Source: an uncultured Odoribacter sp. (GTDB lineage: Bacteria; Bacteroidota; Bacteroidia; Bacteroidales; Marinifilaceae). From it: a stretch of DNA of 64,000 nt. How positions within the stretch are numbered: position 1 is the stretch's first letter; each line of letters opens with the position of its first letter. Position numbers and translations under genes: made by a program. The stretch lies in assembly GCA_910578985.1 (NCBI GenBank), contig CAJTSF010000004.1:91270-155269 (forward strand), given 5' to 3'. The notes under the pieces are model-generated. The model made no database searches, was not told the origin of the DNA, and saw only the letters and a list, made by a program, of their open reading frames with translations. Below, piece by piece: positions 42,037-50,244 of the stretch.

Positions 42037-43428
42037 ATGTTTGACAAGCAAGTTTACATCGGGAGACGTGCCCGTTTGAGAGAGAAGATGAGTGGCGGGC
42101 TGGTGTTGATTCTGGGCAACGGGGAAGCCCCTGCCAATTATACGGACAATACGTACAAGTTCCGCCAGGATAGTTCGTTCCTCTATTTCTTCGGGTTGAA
42201 CCACCCCGGGTTTGCCGGAGTGCTGGACGTGGACAGCGGGGAGGAGTTCGTTTTCGGGAACGACGTGGATATGGATGATATCATCTGGATGGGACCGCAG
42301 CCGAGCGTGAAGGAACTGGCGGCTTCCGTGGGGGTGGCGAAGACGGCGCCTTTCGCGCAGTTGGGGGGGATGCTGAAGCAGGCGGTGGCTGCCGGGCGGA
42401 GGGTGCATTTCCTGCCGCCGTACCGTTTCCGCAATATGTTGCTGATTGAGGATTTGCTGGGCATCCGCCATTCGGTGGTCAAGGAGCATGCGTCGCTGGA
42501 GCTGATTAAGGCGGTGGTGGGGTTGCGTTCGGTGAAGGAGGCGTGCGAAATCGAGGAGATCACGAAGGCGTGCAATATCGGCTATGAGATGCACACCGCC
42601 GCCATGCGCCACGCGAAGCCGGGGGTGAAGGAGCAGTATATCGCGGGTTTGATTGAAGGGATTGCCGCTTCGTACGGGAGCATGGTGTCTTTTCCGGTCA
42701 TCTTGTCGCAGAACGGTCAGACGCTGCACAACCACGACCACAGCCAGGTGTTGCAGGAGGGGAGGATGATGCTGACGGACGCGGGGGCGGAGGGGAATAT
42801 GTGCTATTGTTCGGATTTTACGCGCACGGTGCCGGTGGGGGGCAGGTTCAACAGCCGGCAGAAGGAGGTGTATAACGTGGTGTTGGCGGCGAACAACAAA
42901 GCCATCGAGATTGCGAAGCCGGGAGTGACTTACCAGCATGTGCACCTGGAGGTGTGCAAGGTGCTGGCGCAGGGGTTGAAGGACCTCGGGCTGATGAAGG
43001 GGAATGTGGACGAGGCGGTGGCTGCCGGAGCGCATGCGCTGTTCATGCCTCACGGGCTGGGGCATATGATGGGGTTGGATGTGCATGATATGGAGGATTT
43101 GGGACAGATATACGTGGGGTATGACGACGAGACCCGTCCCATCAACCAGTTCGGGACTTCCTCGTTGCGCATGGGACGCCGTTTGCAGGAGGGGTTTGTG
43201 ATTACGGACGAGCCGGGATGTTATTTTATCCCTGCGTTGATTGACCAGTGGCGCGCGCAGGGGTTGTACAAGGAGTTCCTGAATTATGACAGGATTGACA
43301 CTTACAAGGATTTCGGAGGCATCCGTCTGGAGGATGACATCCTGATTGTGCCCGGCGGCTCGCGCTTCCTGGGGGACAAGCGGACTCCGATTACGGTGGA
43401 AGAGGTGGAGGCGATGATGAATGAATAA
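42037..43428 (+). CDS. pepP: Xaa-Pro aminopeptidase (M24B)
   Basis: 463 residues from the ATG at 42037 (MFDKQVYIGRRARLREKM). The frame is open upstream to 41767, but the promoter lies within that stretch. The N-terminal creatinase-like domain (about 1-170) precedes the pita-bread catalytic domain with metal ligands in LTDAGAEGNMCYCSDFTRTV, HGLGHMMGLDVHD, ITDEPGCYF and GGIRLEDDILIV. It removes N-terminal residues preceding proline. It has its own promoter and stands 26 bases before dnaN. Confidence 0.94.
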   Translation: MFDKQVYIGRRARLREKMSGGLVLILGNGEAPANYTDNTYKFRQDSSFLYFFGLNHPGFAGVLDVDSGEEFVFGNDVDMDDIIWMGPQPSVKELAASVGVAKTAPFAQLGGMLKQAVAAGRRVHFLPPYRFRNMLLIEDLLGIRHSVVKEHASLELIKAVVGLRSVKEACEIEEITKACNIGYEMHTAAMRHAKPGVKEQYIAGLIEGIAASYGSMVSFPVILSQNGQTLHNHDHSQVLQEGRMMLTDAGAEGNMCYCSDFTRTVPVGGRFNSRQKEVYNVVLAANNKAIEIAKPGVTYQHVHLEVCKVLAQGLKDLGLMKGNVDEAVAAGAHALFMPHGLGHMMGLDVHDMEDLGQIYVGYDDETRPINQFGTSSLRMGRRLQEGFVITDEPGCYFIPALIDQWRAQGLYKEFLNYDRIDTYKDFGGIRLEDDILIVPGGSRFLGDKRTPITVEEVEAMMNE

Positions 43429-43454
43429 AATGTGAATGTATAAATATTGAACCT

Positions 43455-44582
43455 ATGAAATTTGTTGTATCAAGCAATACATTGTTGAACCGCCTGCAAG
43501 CGGTGAGTAAAGTGATCGGCGGCAAGTCGGTGCAGCCTATTCTGGATAATATCCTGCTGGTGGCTGCGGACGGCGCATTGTATGCCACGGCTTCCGACAA
43601 GGAGACGACCCTGGAAGCCAGAATCGAATTGGATCACCTGGAGGAAGAGGGGAAAATGACCATTCCCGCGAAGCGGTTGCTGGATATCCTGAAGGAGTTC
43701 CCGGAGCAGCCGTTGACGTTCGACATCAATACGGAGAGCAACGAGGTGCGCATCGTGACGGACCGGGGCGAGTTCGCCGTGATGGGAGAGAGTGCGGAGG
43801 ATTATCCGTTGCAGGCGCCGATGAATGATAGTAAGGTGAATGTGGGCACGACGTGCGGACTGATGCTGGAGGGTATCCTGAAGACCGTTTTCGCGACGGC
43901 AAACGACGATTTGCGCCCGACCATGAACTGCATCCTGATGGAGATGAACGAGGATAATTTCACGTTCGTGGCTACGGATGCCCAGAAGCTGGTGCGTTAC
44001 AAGCGTTTCGACGCCAAGTGCGAGAACGGGCAATATACGCTGATTCTGCCCAAGAAACCGGCATTGACGCTGAAGAATATTTTGCCGAAGGACGATTCCG
44101 AGTTCCGGATTTCGTTCAATGACCAGATGGCATGTTTCGTGTTCGGGGATTATAAATTGACCTGCACGCTGGTGGAGGGACGTTATCCGAATTACAATGC
44201 CGTGATTCCGCAGAACAATCCGAAGAAAATCATCGTGGAGAAGAAGGAGCTGTATAATTCGCTCCGGAGGGTTTCGGTGATGGCGAGCCAGGCGAGCAAC
44301 TTAGTGAAGTTCGACCTGTCGGAGGGCAAGATGCTGCTTTCGGCGCGGGATGTGGATTATGCGATGTCCGGGCATGAGACGCTGGCTTGCCAGTATGAGG
44401 GGGAGGAGATGGCGATTGCTTTCCGTTCGCCTTTCGTGCAGGAAATCCTGTCGAACATCGCTTCGGAGAATGTGGTGGTGGAGCTTTCCGACCCGACGCG
44501 TCCGGGCTTGTTCCTGCCGTTTGAAAACGAGGATGCGGACGAAGATTTGCTGATGTTGTTGATGCCTTTGTTTTTGGCATAA
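43455..44582 (+). CDS. dnaN: DNA polymerase III beta subunit (sliding clamp)
   Basis: 375 residues, normal length, with three clamp domains. It begins MKFVVSSNTLLNRLQAVSKV and ends in the family pattern LMLLMPLFLA (usually LIMPMRL). It forms the ring that tethers DNA polymerase. It lies three bases from the exonuclease gene. In this genome it is about 17 kb away from dnaA rather than beside it. Confidence 0.96.
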   Translation: MKFVVSSNTLLNRLQAVSKVIGGKSVQPILDNILLVAADGALYATASDKETTLEARIELDHLEEEGKMTIPAKRLLDILKEFPEQPLTFDINTESNEVRIVTDRGEFAVMGESAEDYPLQAPMNDSKVNVGTTCGLMLEGILKTVFATANDDLRPTMNCILMEMNEDNFTFVATDAQKLVRYKRFDAKCENGQYTLILPKKPALTLKNILPKDDSEFRISFNDQMACFVFGDYKLTCTLVEGRYPNYNAVIPQNNPKKIIVEKKELYNSLRRVSVMASQASNLVKFDLSEGKMLLSARDVDYAMSGHETLACQYEGEEMAIAFRSPFVQEILSNIASENVVVELSDPTRPGLFLPFENEDADEDLLMLLMPLFLA

Positions 44583-44585
44583 GGT

Positions 44586-45362
44586 ATGGAGTTGAATTTG
44601 GCGAATCCGATTGTTTTCTTCGATTTGGAAACAACGGGCATTAATATCGTGAAAGACCGGGTGGTCGAGATTTCCGTCCTGAAGGTCATGCCCAACGGCA
44701 AGGAGGAGCAGAAGACCATCCGGGTCAATCCGGGCATGCACATTCCGGAGGAGGCGTCCAAGGTGCACGGCATTTATGACGAGGATGTGAAGGATTGCCC
44801 TACGTTCAAGGGGATTGCGAAGGAGTTGGCGAAGTATATCGAGGGGTGCGATTTGGGAGGGTTCAATTCCAACCGCTTCGATATTCCGCTGTTGGCGGAG
44901 GAGTTTTTGCGGGCGGAGGTGGATTTCGACATGAGCAAACGGAAGTTTGTGGATGTGCAGACCATCTTCCACAAGATGGAGCAGCGCACCCTTTCCGCCG
45001 CCTATCGGTTTTATTGCGACAAGAACCTGGAGGATGCCCATACGGCGGCGGCGGATACGATGGCGACGTATGAGGTGCTGAAGGCGCAGTTGGACCGCTA
45101 TGGCGACCAGCTGGAGAATAATGTCGATTTCCTGAGCAAGTTTTCTTCACAGAACCGGAATGTCGATTTTGCGGGATTCATCGTTTTGAACGACAAAGGG
45201 GAGGAGGTTTTCAATTTCGGGAAGAATAAGGGAATGTCGGTGGCGAAGGTGTTGAGGGAGCAGCTGGGGTATTACGACTGGATGTTGAAAAGCGAGTTCC
45301 CGCTCTATACCAAAAAGGTGCTGACACAAATCAAGTTGCGGGAGAGCGGACATTTGAAATAA
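44586..45362 (+). CDS. 3'-5' exonuclease, DnaQ/epsilon-like (DEDDh)
   Basis: 258 residues. Exo I VFFDLETTGINIVKDRVVEI, Exo II FNSNRFDIPLLAEEF, and Exo III HTAAADTMATYEV with the DEDDh His give the active site. A C-terminal extension (about 175-258, with VFNFGKNKGMSVAKVL and YYDWML) resembles the domain that follows the exonuclease in several Bacteroidetes relatives. Being next to dnaN suggests a proofreading role with DNA polymerase III, which is inference. Confidence 0.9.
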   Translation: MELNLANPIVFFDLETTGINIVKDRVVEISVLKVMPNGKEEQKTIRVNPGMHIPEEASKVHGIYDEDVKDCPTFKGIAKELAKYIEGCDLGGFNSNRFDIPLLAEEFLRAEVDFDMSKRKFVDVQTIFHKMEQRTLSAAYRFYCDKNLEDAHTAAADTMATYEVLKAQLDRYGDQLENNVDFLSKFSSQNRNVDFAGFIVLNDKGEEVFNFGKNKGMSVAKVLREQLGYYDWMLKSEFPLYTKKVLTQIKLRESGHLK

Positions 45363-45376
45363 TATAAAGCGAGCGT

Positions 45377-47764
45377 ATGGGCGAGTTGATCCGTAAGGAG
45401 TTGAAAGGATTTTTCACTTCATTATCCGGTTATGTGATATTGCTTTTCTTTTTAGTCGCCAACGGATTGTTTTTGTGGGTGGTGCCCGGAGCATATAATA
45501 TTCCGGACAGCGGAATGGCGGATTTGCAGCCGTTTTTTTCGCTGGCTCCGGTGCTGTACCTTTTTTTGGTGCCGGCCTTGTGCATGCGCCTGTTTTCGGA
45601 GGAGATACGGACGGGGACGCTGGAGCTGCTGTTTACGCGTCCGGTGCCGATAGAGCGGATTGTGTGGGCGAAGTATCTTGCCGGATTGTTCCTGGTTCTG
45701 TTGTCCATCTTGCCGACGTGGGTGTATGTGGTCAGCTTGTGGCTGTTGGCGCAGCCTGTGGGGCATATCGACCTGGGGGGAATCGTCGGTTCTTATATCG
45801 GACTGGTTTTCCTGTCGGGCGTTTATGTGGCGGTCGGTACTTGGGCGTCGGCGCGGACGGGCAATCCGATTATCGCCTTTATTTATGCTTTCGTGGTGTC
45901 TTTCCTGTTGTATGCAGGGCTGGATTTTATCGGCGAGATACCGATGCTGGCGGAGGTGCAGGGGAAGATACAGTTCTGGGGCATCGCTTACCATTACGAA
46001 CCGATGTCGCGCGGGGTGATTGCGTGCTCGGATGTGCTTTATTTCGTTTCTTTTGTTTTTTTGTTTGTATGGCTGACGGCATGGCATTTCAAGGGGACGC
46101 GTCAGAGGTGGTGGGTTGTCGTGCTGGGCTGTGTGGTGTTGAATGTGGCGGCTGCCCGTGTGGTGTATTGGCGTGCGGATATCACGAATGACAAGCGGTA
46201 CACGCTGTCGGAGAATACCCGTTCGTTGTTGGAGCGGGTGGACCGTCCGGTGCAGGTGTCCCTTTTTCTGGCGGGTAATCTTCCCCCCGGACTGCAAAAA
46301 CTGCAATATGCGACCACCCGCATGCTGGAGGAGTTTTGGCGGCTTTCCGGGCATAATTTCCGTTATACGGTGATAGACCCTGCGGAGGTGGCGGATGCGG
46401 AGGAGAAAAAGGCGCTGGTGAGGTATCTGGCGCAGCGGGGCATCATGCCCGTGAACCTGAACCGCAGGACGGAGGATGAAACCTTGTCGCAACAGATTAT
46501 TTTTCCGGGGGCTATCGTTTATGACGACAGTACGGAGGTGAGCCTTAATTTATTGCAGAATATGCCGGGGCTGGATGCCGATGAGAATATCAATCATTCG
46601 GTGGAGGCGCTGGAGTATGAGCTGACGAAGGCGGTGAGGCTGTTGATGCGTAGGGAACGGAAAGCGGTGGCTTTTCTGGTGGGACAGGGGGAATTGCCTT
46701 ACCGGGAGGTGGCGGATATGGCCAAGACGTTATCCTACTATTATCAGGTGGATTTTGTGTCGGCGGACTCGTTGGCAGCGGACCCGTTGCGTTACGAGGC
46801 GTTGATTATTGCCCGCCCGACGGAGGATTTTTCGGAACGTGACAAGTTTATCGTGGACCAGTATGCCATGAACGGGGGGAGCCTCTTGTGGTGTATTGAC
46901 GAGGTGGAGGTGGAGCATGAAGCTTTGAAGGAACAGGAGACGGTCGGGGCGGTTTACCGTCCTTTGAATGTGGAGGATATGCTGTTTAAGTATGGGGTGC
47001 GCATCAATCCGGAGTTGTTGCTGGACGGCAATTGCGTGCTGGTGCCTGTGGTGACCGGCATGAACGGCACGAGTCCGATATATAGTCCCGGAAATTGGTA
47101 TTATTCGCCTTTGCTGCAATCCGGTGCGTCACAGCATCCGGTGACGGCGGGAATCCTGCCGGTGCGGGTGGATTATGCGAACAGTATCGATACGGTGGGA
47201 GGGGACGGAGGATTAAAGAAAACGGTGTTGCTGGCGACTTCCCGCTATACGGCTGCTTTGAAGACGCCCTGCCCGGTCACCCTCGCGATAACGGAGGAGC
47301 GGATGACGCCCGAAAAGTTCAACCGCCGGCACATACCGGTGGCGGTGGCAGTCGAAGGGGAGTTTCCCTCGTTGTTCCGGCATAGGAATATGCCGGGGGT
47401 GGTCGATGCTCCTTTTAAACGGGCGAGCGAATATAACCGGATGATTTTTATTGCGGACGGCGATGTCATCCGTAACCGGGTGCATGGAGTAGGCGATAAT
47501 GCGGTCACCGTGCCTTTGGGGTATGACGAGTACAGCGGGCAGTTGTACGGGAATCGGGATTTCCTTTTGAATGCCGTGAATTGGCTGTGTGACGATGAGG
47601 GTTGGATGGCGTTGAGGGGAAGGCATTTTTCGTTCTATCTTTTGGACAAAACCCGGCTGAAAGCCGAACGCAGGGGATGGGAGGCGCTGAATGTCGGTTT
47701 GCCGTTGCTGTTTGTAGCTTTATTGAGCGTTGGTTTGACCTGGTGGCGAAGAAGAAATCGATAA
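45377..47764 (+). CDS. gldFG: GldF-GldG fusion: gliding-associated ABC transporter permease plus periplasmic subunit
   Basis: 795 residues. The first 240 form a GldF-type ABC-2 permease with six hydrophobic segments (GYVILLFFLVANGLFLWVV, LARTLELLFTRPVPIERIVW-like region, YFVSFVFLFVWLTAW). Residues 250-795 are a GldG-like protein (RADITNDKRYTLSENTRSLL, ending in a membrane helix LPLLFVALLSVGLTWW and RRRNR). In Flavobacterium the two are separate genes next to dnaN. The complex with the ATPase GldA is linked to gliding, but non-motile Bacteroidales also have it, so the transported substrate is unknown. gldA is not in the window. Confidence 0.9.
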   Translation: MGELIRKELKGFFTSLSGYVILLFFLVANGLFLWVVPGAYNIPDSGMADLQPFFSLAPVLYLFLVPALCMRLFSEEIRTGTLELLFTRPVPIERIVWAKYLAGLFLVLLSILPTWVYVVSLWLLAQPVGHIDLGGIVGSYIGLVFLSGVYVAVGTWASARTGNPIIAFIYAFVVSFLLYAGLDFIGEIPMLAEVQGKIQFWGIAYHYEPMSRGVIACSDVLYFVSFVFLFVWLTAWHFKGTRQRWWVVVLGCVVLNVAAARVVYWRADITNDKRYTLSENTRSLLERVDRPVQVSLFLAGNLPPGLQKLQYATTRMLEEFWRLSGHNFRYTVIDPAEVADAEEKKALVRYLAQRGIMPVNLNRRTEDETLSQQIIFPGAIVYDDSTEVSLNLLQNMPGLDADENINHSVEALEYELTKAVRLLMRRERKAVAFLVGQGELPYREVADMAKTLSYYYQVDFVSADSLAADPLRYEALIIARPTEDFSERDKFIVDQYAMNGGSLLWCIDEVEVEHEALKEQETVGAVYRPLNVEDMLFKYGVRINPELLLDGNCVLVPVVTGMNGTSPIYSPGNWYYSPLLQSGASQHPVTAGILPVRVDYANSIDTVGGDGGLKKTVLLATSRYTAALKTPCPVTLAITEERMTPEKFNRRHIPVAVAVEGEFPSLFRHRNMPGVVDAPFKRASEYNRMIFIADGDVIRNRVHGVGDNAVTVPLGYDEYSGQLYGNRDFLLNAVNWLCDDEGWMALRGRHFSFYLLDKTRLKAERRGWEALNVGLPLLFVALLSVGLTWWRRRNR

Positions 47765-47778
47765 AAAACATTTTTTTG

Positions 47779-47809
47779 TTTGGAATGCAGGGATAAAACA
47801 CTACCTTTG
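47779..47809 (+). promoter_or_regulatory. Promoter of tRNA-Arg
   Basis: TTTG (47779-47782), exactly 19 bases, then TACCTTTG (47802-47809), 27 bases before the mature tRNA 5' end. Confidence 0.8.
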
Positions 47810-47836
47810 CAGCGCCAAACCGTAAAGATGAATGTT

Positions 47837-47910
47837 GGTCCAGTAGCTCAGCTGGATAGAGCAACGGCCTTCTAAGCCGTAGGTCGTGGGTTCGAATCCC
47901 GCCTGGATCA
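47837..47910 (+). tRNA. tRNA-Arg (anticodon TCT)
   Basis: 74 bases. The acceptor GGTCCAG pairs with CTGGATC (one G-U), followed by discriminator A. The D-arm is GCTCAGCTGGATAGAGC, the anticodon stem-loop CGGCCTTCTAAGCCG has TCT, and the T-arm is GTGGGTTCGAATCCCGC. CCA is not encoded. Confidence 0.95.
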
Positions 47911-47913
47911 CTG

Positions 47914-47941
47914 AAAGCAACCGATTATCGGTTGCTTTTTT
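47914..47941 (+). terminator. Terminator after tRNA-Arg
   Basis: An 11-bp stem AAAGCAACCGA/TCGGTTGCTTT followed by further T, starting four bases after the tRNA. Confidence 0.9.
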
Positions 47942-48000
47942 ATTTAGAAACAACTCATTGTGCTGTGTTTATGAGTTCTGCTAGTTTTTGGCTTAATATG

Positions 48001-48031
48001 CAAAAATGCCACATCTTTTATTGATGTGGCA
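48001..48031 (-). terminator. Terminator of the 48-kb lipoprotein gene
   Basis: Stem TGCCACATC/GATGTGGCA with a seven-base loop; on the minus strand it is followed by TTTTTG. It lies 36 bases after the lipoprotein stop. Confidence 0.8.
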
Positions 48032-48066
48032 GCCTTAGTGTTTCCCAACTAAGGGAGGCGGCTATT

Positions 48067-48756
48067 TTATCTTTTCTTTGTCAAATCAAAATAACCACCT
48101 TCACCATCACCCAATCTCATTTTATTACCGTTAACAGATACTTCGAGTACAGATTCATTGCCTGATGAATGTTTTGTAATTATTTCTTTCCCATTATATA
48201 CATAAGTGGATTCTGCTGATTTATCTGCCATATTAATTCCATTCATATACATAACAACTCTCTGTGTAGCTGTTTTATTTTCCCGGAACGTCCATGACGT
48301 TTCAATTTTTGATGACACATAATCACCTTCGTTGTAAGATGTTTCAGTCCAAGTCCCTAATATTGGAGTATAATCAACATTATCTTTTGTTGCTTTGAAC
48401 TTCATTTTTAGACCTTCATTGTTTGAATACTCAATCTCTGCGTTATCCCCTTTAAGTGAAGTAAACGTGTAACGCTCCGTAATTGGGTCTTTAGTAGTTC
48501 CAATAACAGTGTTAGCATCCAATTCCCAATCGCCAATATAATAGTCATCAAACTGCACCGTTTTGTATGTGTTGTCAGCTTTCAATATTATGTAGATATT
48601 ACCAACTGGAATATCAAGGCTCTCTCCATTCTGTTGCGCCCAAGTAACATCCCATCTTCCAACGACTTTTTCTTTTGTTAATTCAAAGTCATCATCATCC
48701 TTAGAACACGACACAAACGATGCAAACATAACGAGTAAAAATAAAATCTTTTTCAT
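48067..48756 (-). CDS. Surface lipoprotein with two lipocalin-like repeats
   Basis: 229 residues. The signal ends in lipobox ASFVSC, followed by SKDDDDF, a surface-export type sequence. The mature part shows two similar beta-rich units, one starting KVVGRWDVTWAQQNG and the other PILGTWTETSYNEGD, each continuing to a TFTS/TFREN strand, as in Bacteroidetes lipocalin-like lipoproteins. Function unknown. The gene is visibly richer in A and T than its surroundings and lies in the islet after tRNA-Arg. Confidence 0.8.
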   Translation of the reverse strand: MKKILFLLVMFASFVSCSKDDDDFELTKEKVVGRWDVTWAQQNGESLDIPVGNIYIILKADNTYKTVQFDDYYIGDWELDANTVIGTTKDPITERYTFTSLKGDNAEIEYSNNEGLKMKFKATKDNVDYTPILGTWTETSYNEGDYVSSKIETSWTFRENKTATQRVVMYMNGINMADKSAESTYVYNGKEIITKHSSGNESVLEVSVNGNKMRLGDGEGGYFDLTKKR

Positions 48757-48891
48757 ATCTAAATAGTTTTAAAATTAATGCCGCAAAGTTTACATAAATG
48801 ATTATTATAATCAAGTTACAACGTAAAAATTTTATAGAAAATAAAAATTCAGAACATCATTGTGCTGCATGAAATAGTTATCTAATAATTG

Positions 48892-49161
48892 TTATTGCTT
48901 GTAGTGATATCTCATCGATAACACATATACGGTTACGATTTCTTCATGAACCGAATATATGATACGATGTTCGGAATTGATACGCCTTGACCAATATCCG
49001 GCAAGCTCATACTTGAGGGCTTCCGGCTTCCCTATTCCGATATATGGATGTTCTGCTATATCTTTCAGCAGCGTGGTTATTCTTTTCATGATAACCTTAT
49101 TGCCTGTCTTTTTCCAATACTCGCGGTCTTTTTCCGCCTGCTCGAGAAACACTATTTCCAT
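48892..49161 (-). CDS. yoeB: YoeB/Txe family mRNA-interferase toxin
   Basis: 89 residues of the RelE/YoeB fold: FLEQAEKDREYWKKTGNKVI, GIGKPEALKYELAGYWSRRI, NSEHRIIYSV, and the C-terminal RYHYKQ, which matches the catalytic RYHY end of E. coli YoeB. Such toxins cut mRNA in the ribosomal A site. Its start overlaps the antitoxin gene by ten bases. Confidence 0.92.
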   Translation of the reverse strand: MEIVFLEQAEKDREYWKKTGNKVIMKRITTLLKDIAEHPYIGIGKPEALKYELAGYWSRRINSEHRIIYSVHEEIVTVYVLSMRYHYKQ

Positions 49162-49412
49162 AATTCGTCAATATTGACAGCCTTGCCGCCTCCGGCAGCG
49201 ATTTCCTTTTTGCCTTTTCTTATCACATCCATCATGGCAGACGACTTCATGATATATTCCGTTTCCTTTATTGTGTTATACTCATCCAAAGAAATTATAA
49301 CTACACTCGCGTTACCCGAGCGATGCACCAACAACGGCTCACTATCATTCGCAACCCCATCAAGGTAGCTTTTCAAACCGTTTCTCAATTCTGTGTAATT
49401 GGTTGTTTTCAT
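49152..49412 (-). CDS. yefM: YefM/Phd family antitoxin
   Basis: 86 residues. The N-terminal DNA-binding fold is MKTTNYTELRNGLKSYLDGV, with SEPLLVHRSGNASVVIISLDEY next, and an extended C-terminal toxin-binding tail (KKEIAAGGGKAVNIDELW). It neutralises YoeB and represses the operon, probably at the palindrome upstream. It precedes yoeB with overlap, so both are made from one message. Confidence 0.92.
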   Translation of the reverse strand: MKTTNYTELRNGLKSYLDGVANDSEPLLVHRSGNASVVIISLDEYNTIKETEYIMKSSAMMDVIRKGKKEIAAGGGKAVNIDELWK

Positions 49413-49435
49413 GGTCTTTTTATTTTTTTACGGTA

Positions 49436-49467
49436 CAAATATAGGTACTTATTTTTGTACTTACAAA
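49436..49467 (-). promoter_or_regulatory. Promoter and probable operator of yefM-yoeB
   Basis: On the minus strand the -7 box TATATTTG is at 49443-49436 and TTTG at 49467-49464 stands 20 bases upstream. The perfect palindrome TTTGTACTTACAAA (49454-49467) covers the -33 box. It holds the TGTAC core expected for YefM-type operators. Further GTAC copies lie at 49433-49436 and 49445-49448. Confidence 0.6.
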
Positions 49468-49556
49468 TATTTTTTCCATTTTCTTTGCCGTTTCAAAAAT
49501 TATTCGTAAGCTTGCTACGTTCAAAGTTTATTAAATCATAGGCGGAGCAAGAGTGC

Positions 49557-49578
49557 CCGCTGTATAGCGGATTTTTTT
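49557..49578 (+). terminator. Orphan terminator-like hairpin
   Basis: Stem CCGCT/AGCGG with a GTAT loop followed by ATTTTTTT. No + strand gene is seen just upstream, so it may belong to something lost. Confidence 0.35.
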
Positions 49579-49668
49579 ATGCCAATTTGTGACGTATTTC
49601 CCATTTTGCATTTAGTTATTTGATAGGAAGATATAGTATAACGGCGTATCTTCCGTGCTAACATTATA

Positions 49669-49873
49669 ATGGTGTTAGCAAGCCGCCTTTGATTGGACTT
49701 TAGCAGCGTGGCGGGTACGCCTCAATTTGCTACATTCATAGCAATCGAACGCCTAAATTTAGACAACATCAATTCAGAGTTAGAAAATGCCATTGTCTTA
49801 TTGAATGATGGCGTAGGAGAAGAAAACCATCGAATTCATTAACGACTTCCGAAAACAATTCGATTGGATTTAA
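49669..49873 (+). pseudogene. Degenerate ORF remnant, unknown family
   Basis: Reading + strand from the ATG at 49669 gives MVLASRL, an in-frame TGA, then LDFSSVAGTPQFATFIAIER and NLDNINSELENAIVLLNDGV. After a one-base frame change near 49833 it continues EFINDFRKQFDWI and stops at 49873. The protein-like composition on both sides of the stop and frameshift suggests a decayed gene. I cannot name the family. Confidence 0.35.
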
Positions 49874-49879
49874 AAAGAA

Positions 49880-49903
49880 GAGCCGGGGCAACCACCTCGG
49901 TTC
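49880..49903 (-). terminator. Terminator-like hairpin after the 49.9-kb ORF
   Basis: Stem GAGCCG.GG/CC.CGGTTC with a six-base loop; on the minus strand it is followed by TTCTTTTTA. It lies a few bases after the stop of the 72-codon ORF. Confidence 0.5.
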
Positions 49904-49908
49904 CTTCA

Positions 49909-50127
49909 TTATAACATCGCGGCAGTTTGCTTTTCCACTGCTGATTTGATAAAAGCGTTAATAAGAGATTCCTGCCTGTTTGGCAAGTAGCGCAATTTTT
50001 CTGTGTATCTCTGGAGAAATTCAGCTATTATCTTTGAATTATCGAAGTAATCCGCCATGATAAGCCGACAAAAACCAAGTTTCCTGCTCCGCTTCATAAA
50101 CACTTTATCATCAAAATATTTATCCAT
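49909..50127 (-). CDS. Small hypothetical protein
   Basis: 72 residues, basic and helical (MDKYFDDKVFMKRSRKLGFC, NSKIIAEFLQRYTEKLRYL, ESLINAFIKSAVEKQ). A terminator-like hairpin follows immediately, which supports a real transcript. No family is recognised and no clear ribosome binding site is seen. It could be a fragment of a larger decayed gene in this islet. Confidence 0.4.
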   Translation of the reverse strand: MDKYFDDKVFMKRSRKLGFCRLIMADYFDNSKIIAEFLQRYTEKLRYLPNRQESLINAFIKSAVEKQTAAML

Positions 50128-50183
50128 TTTTACGGATTTATTCCATTCTCCCGGAAACCATAATATAGTTCTGAATCGCTGCC

Positions 50184-50220
50184 TAAAAAAAAAGAGACTG
50201 TCCGTAGGAACAGTCTCTTT
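50184..50220 (-). terminator. Terminator of ppdK
   Basis: Stem AAAGAGACTGT/ACAGTCTCTTT with an eight-base loop; on the minus strand it runs into nine T. It lies 25 bases after the ppdK stop. Confidence 0.9.
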
Positions 50221-50244
50221 CGTATCGGATAAGGATTATCCGGG

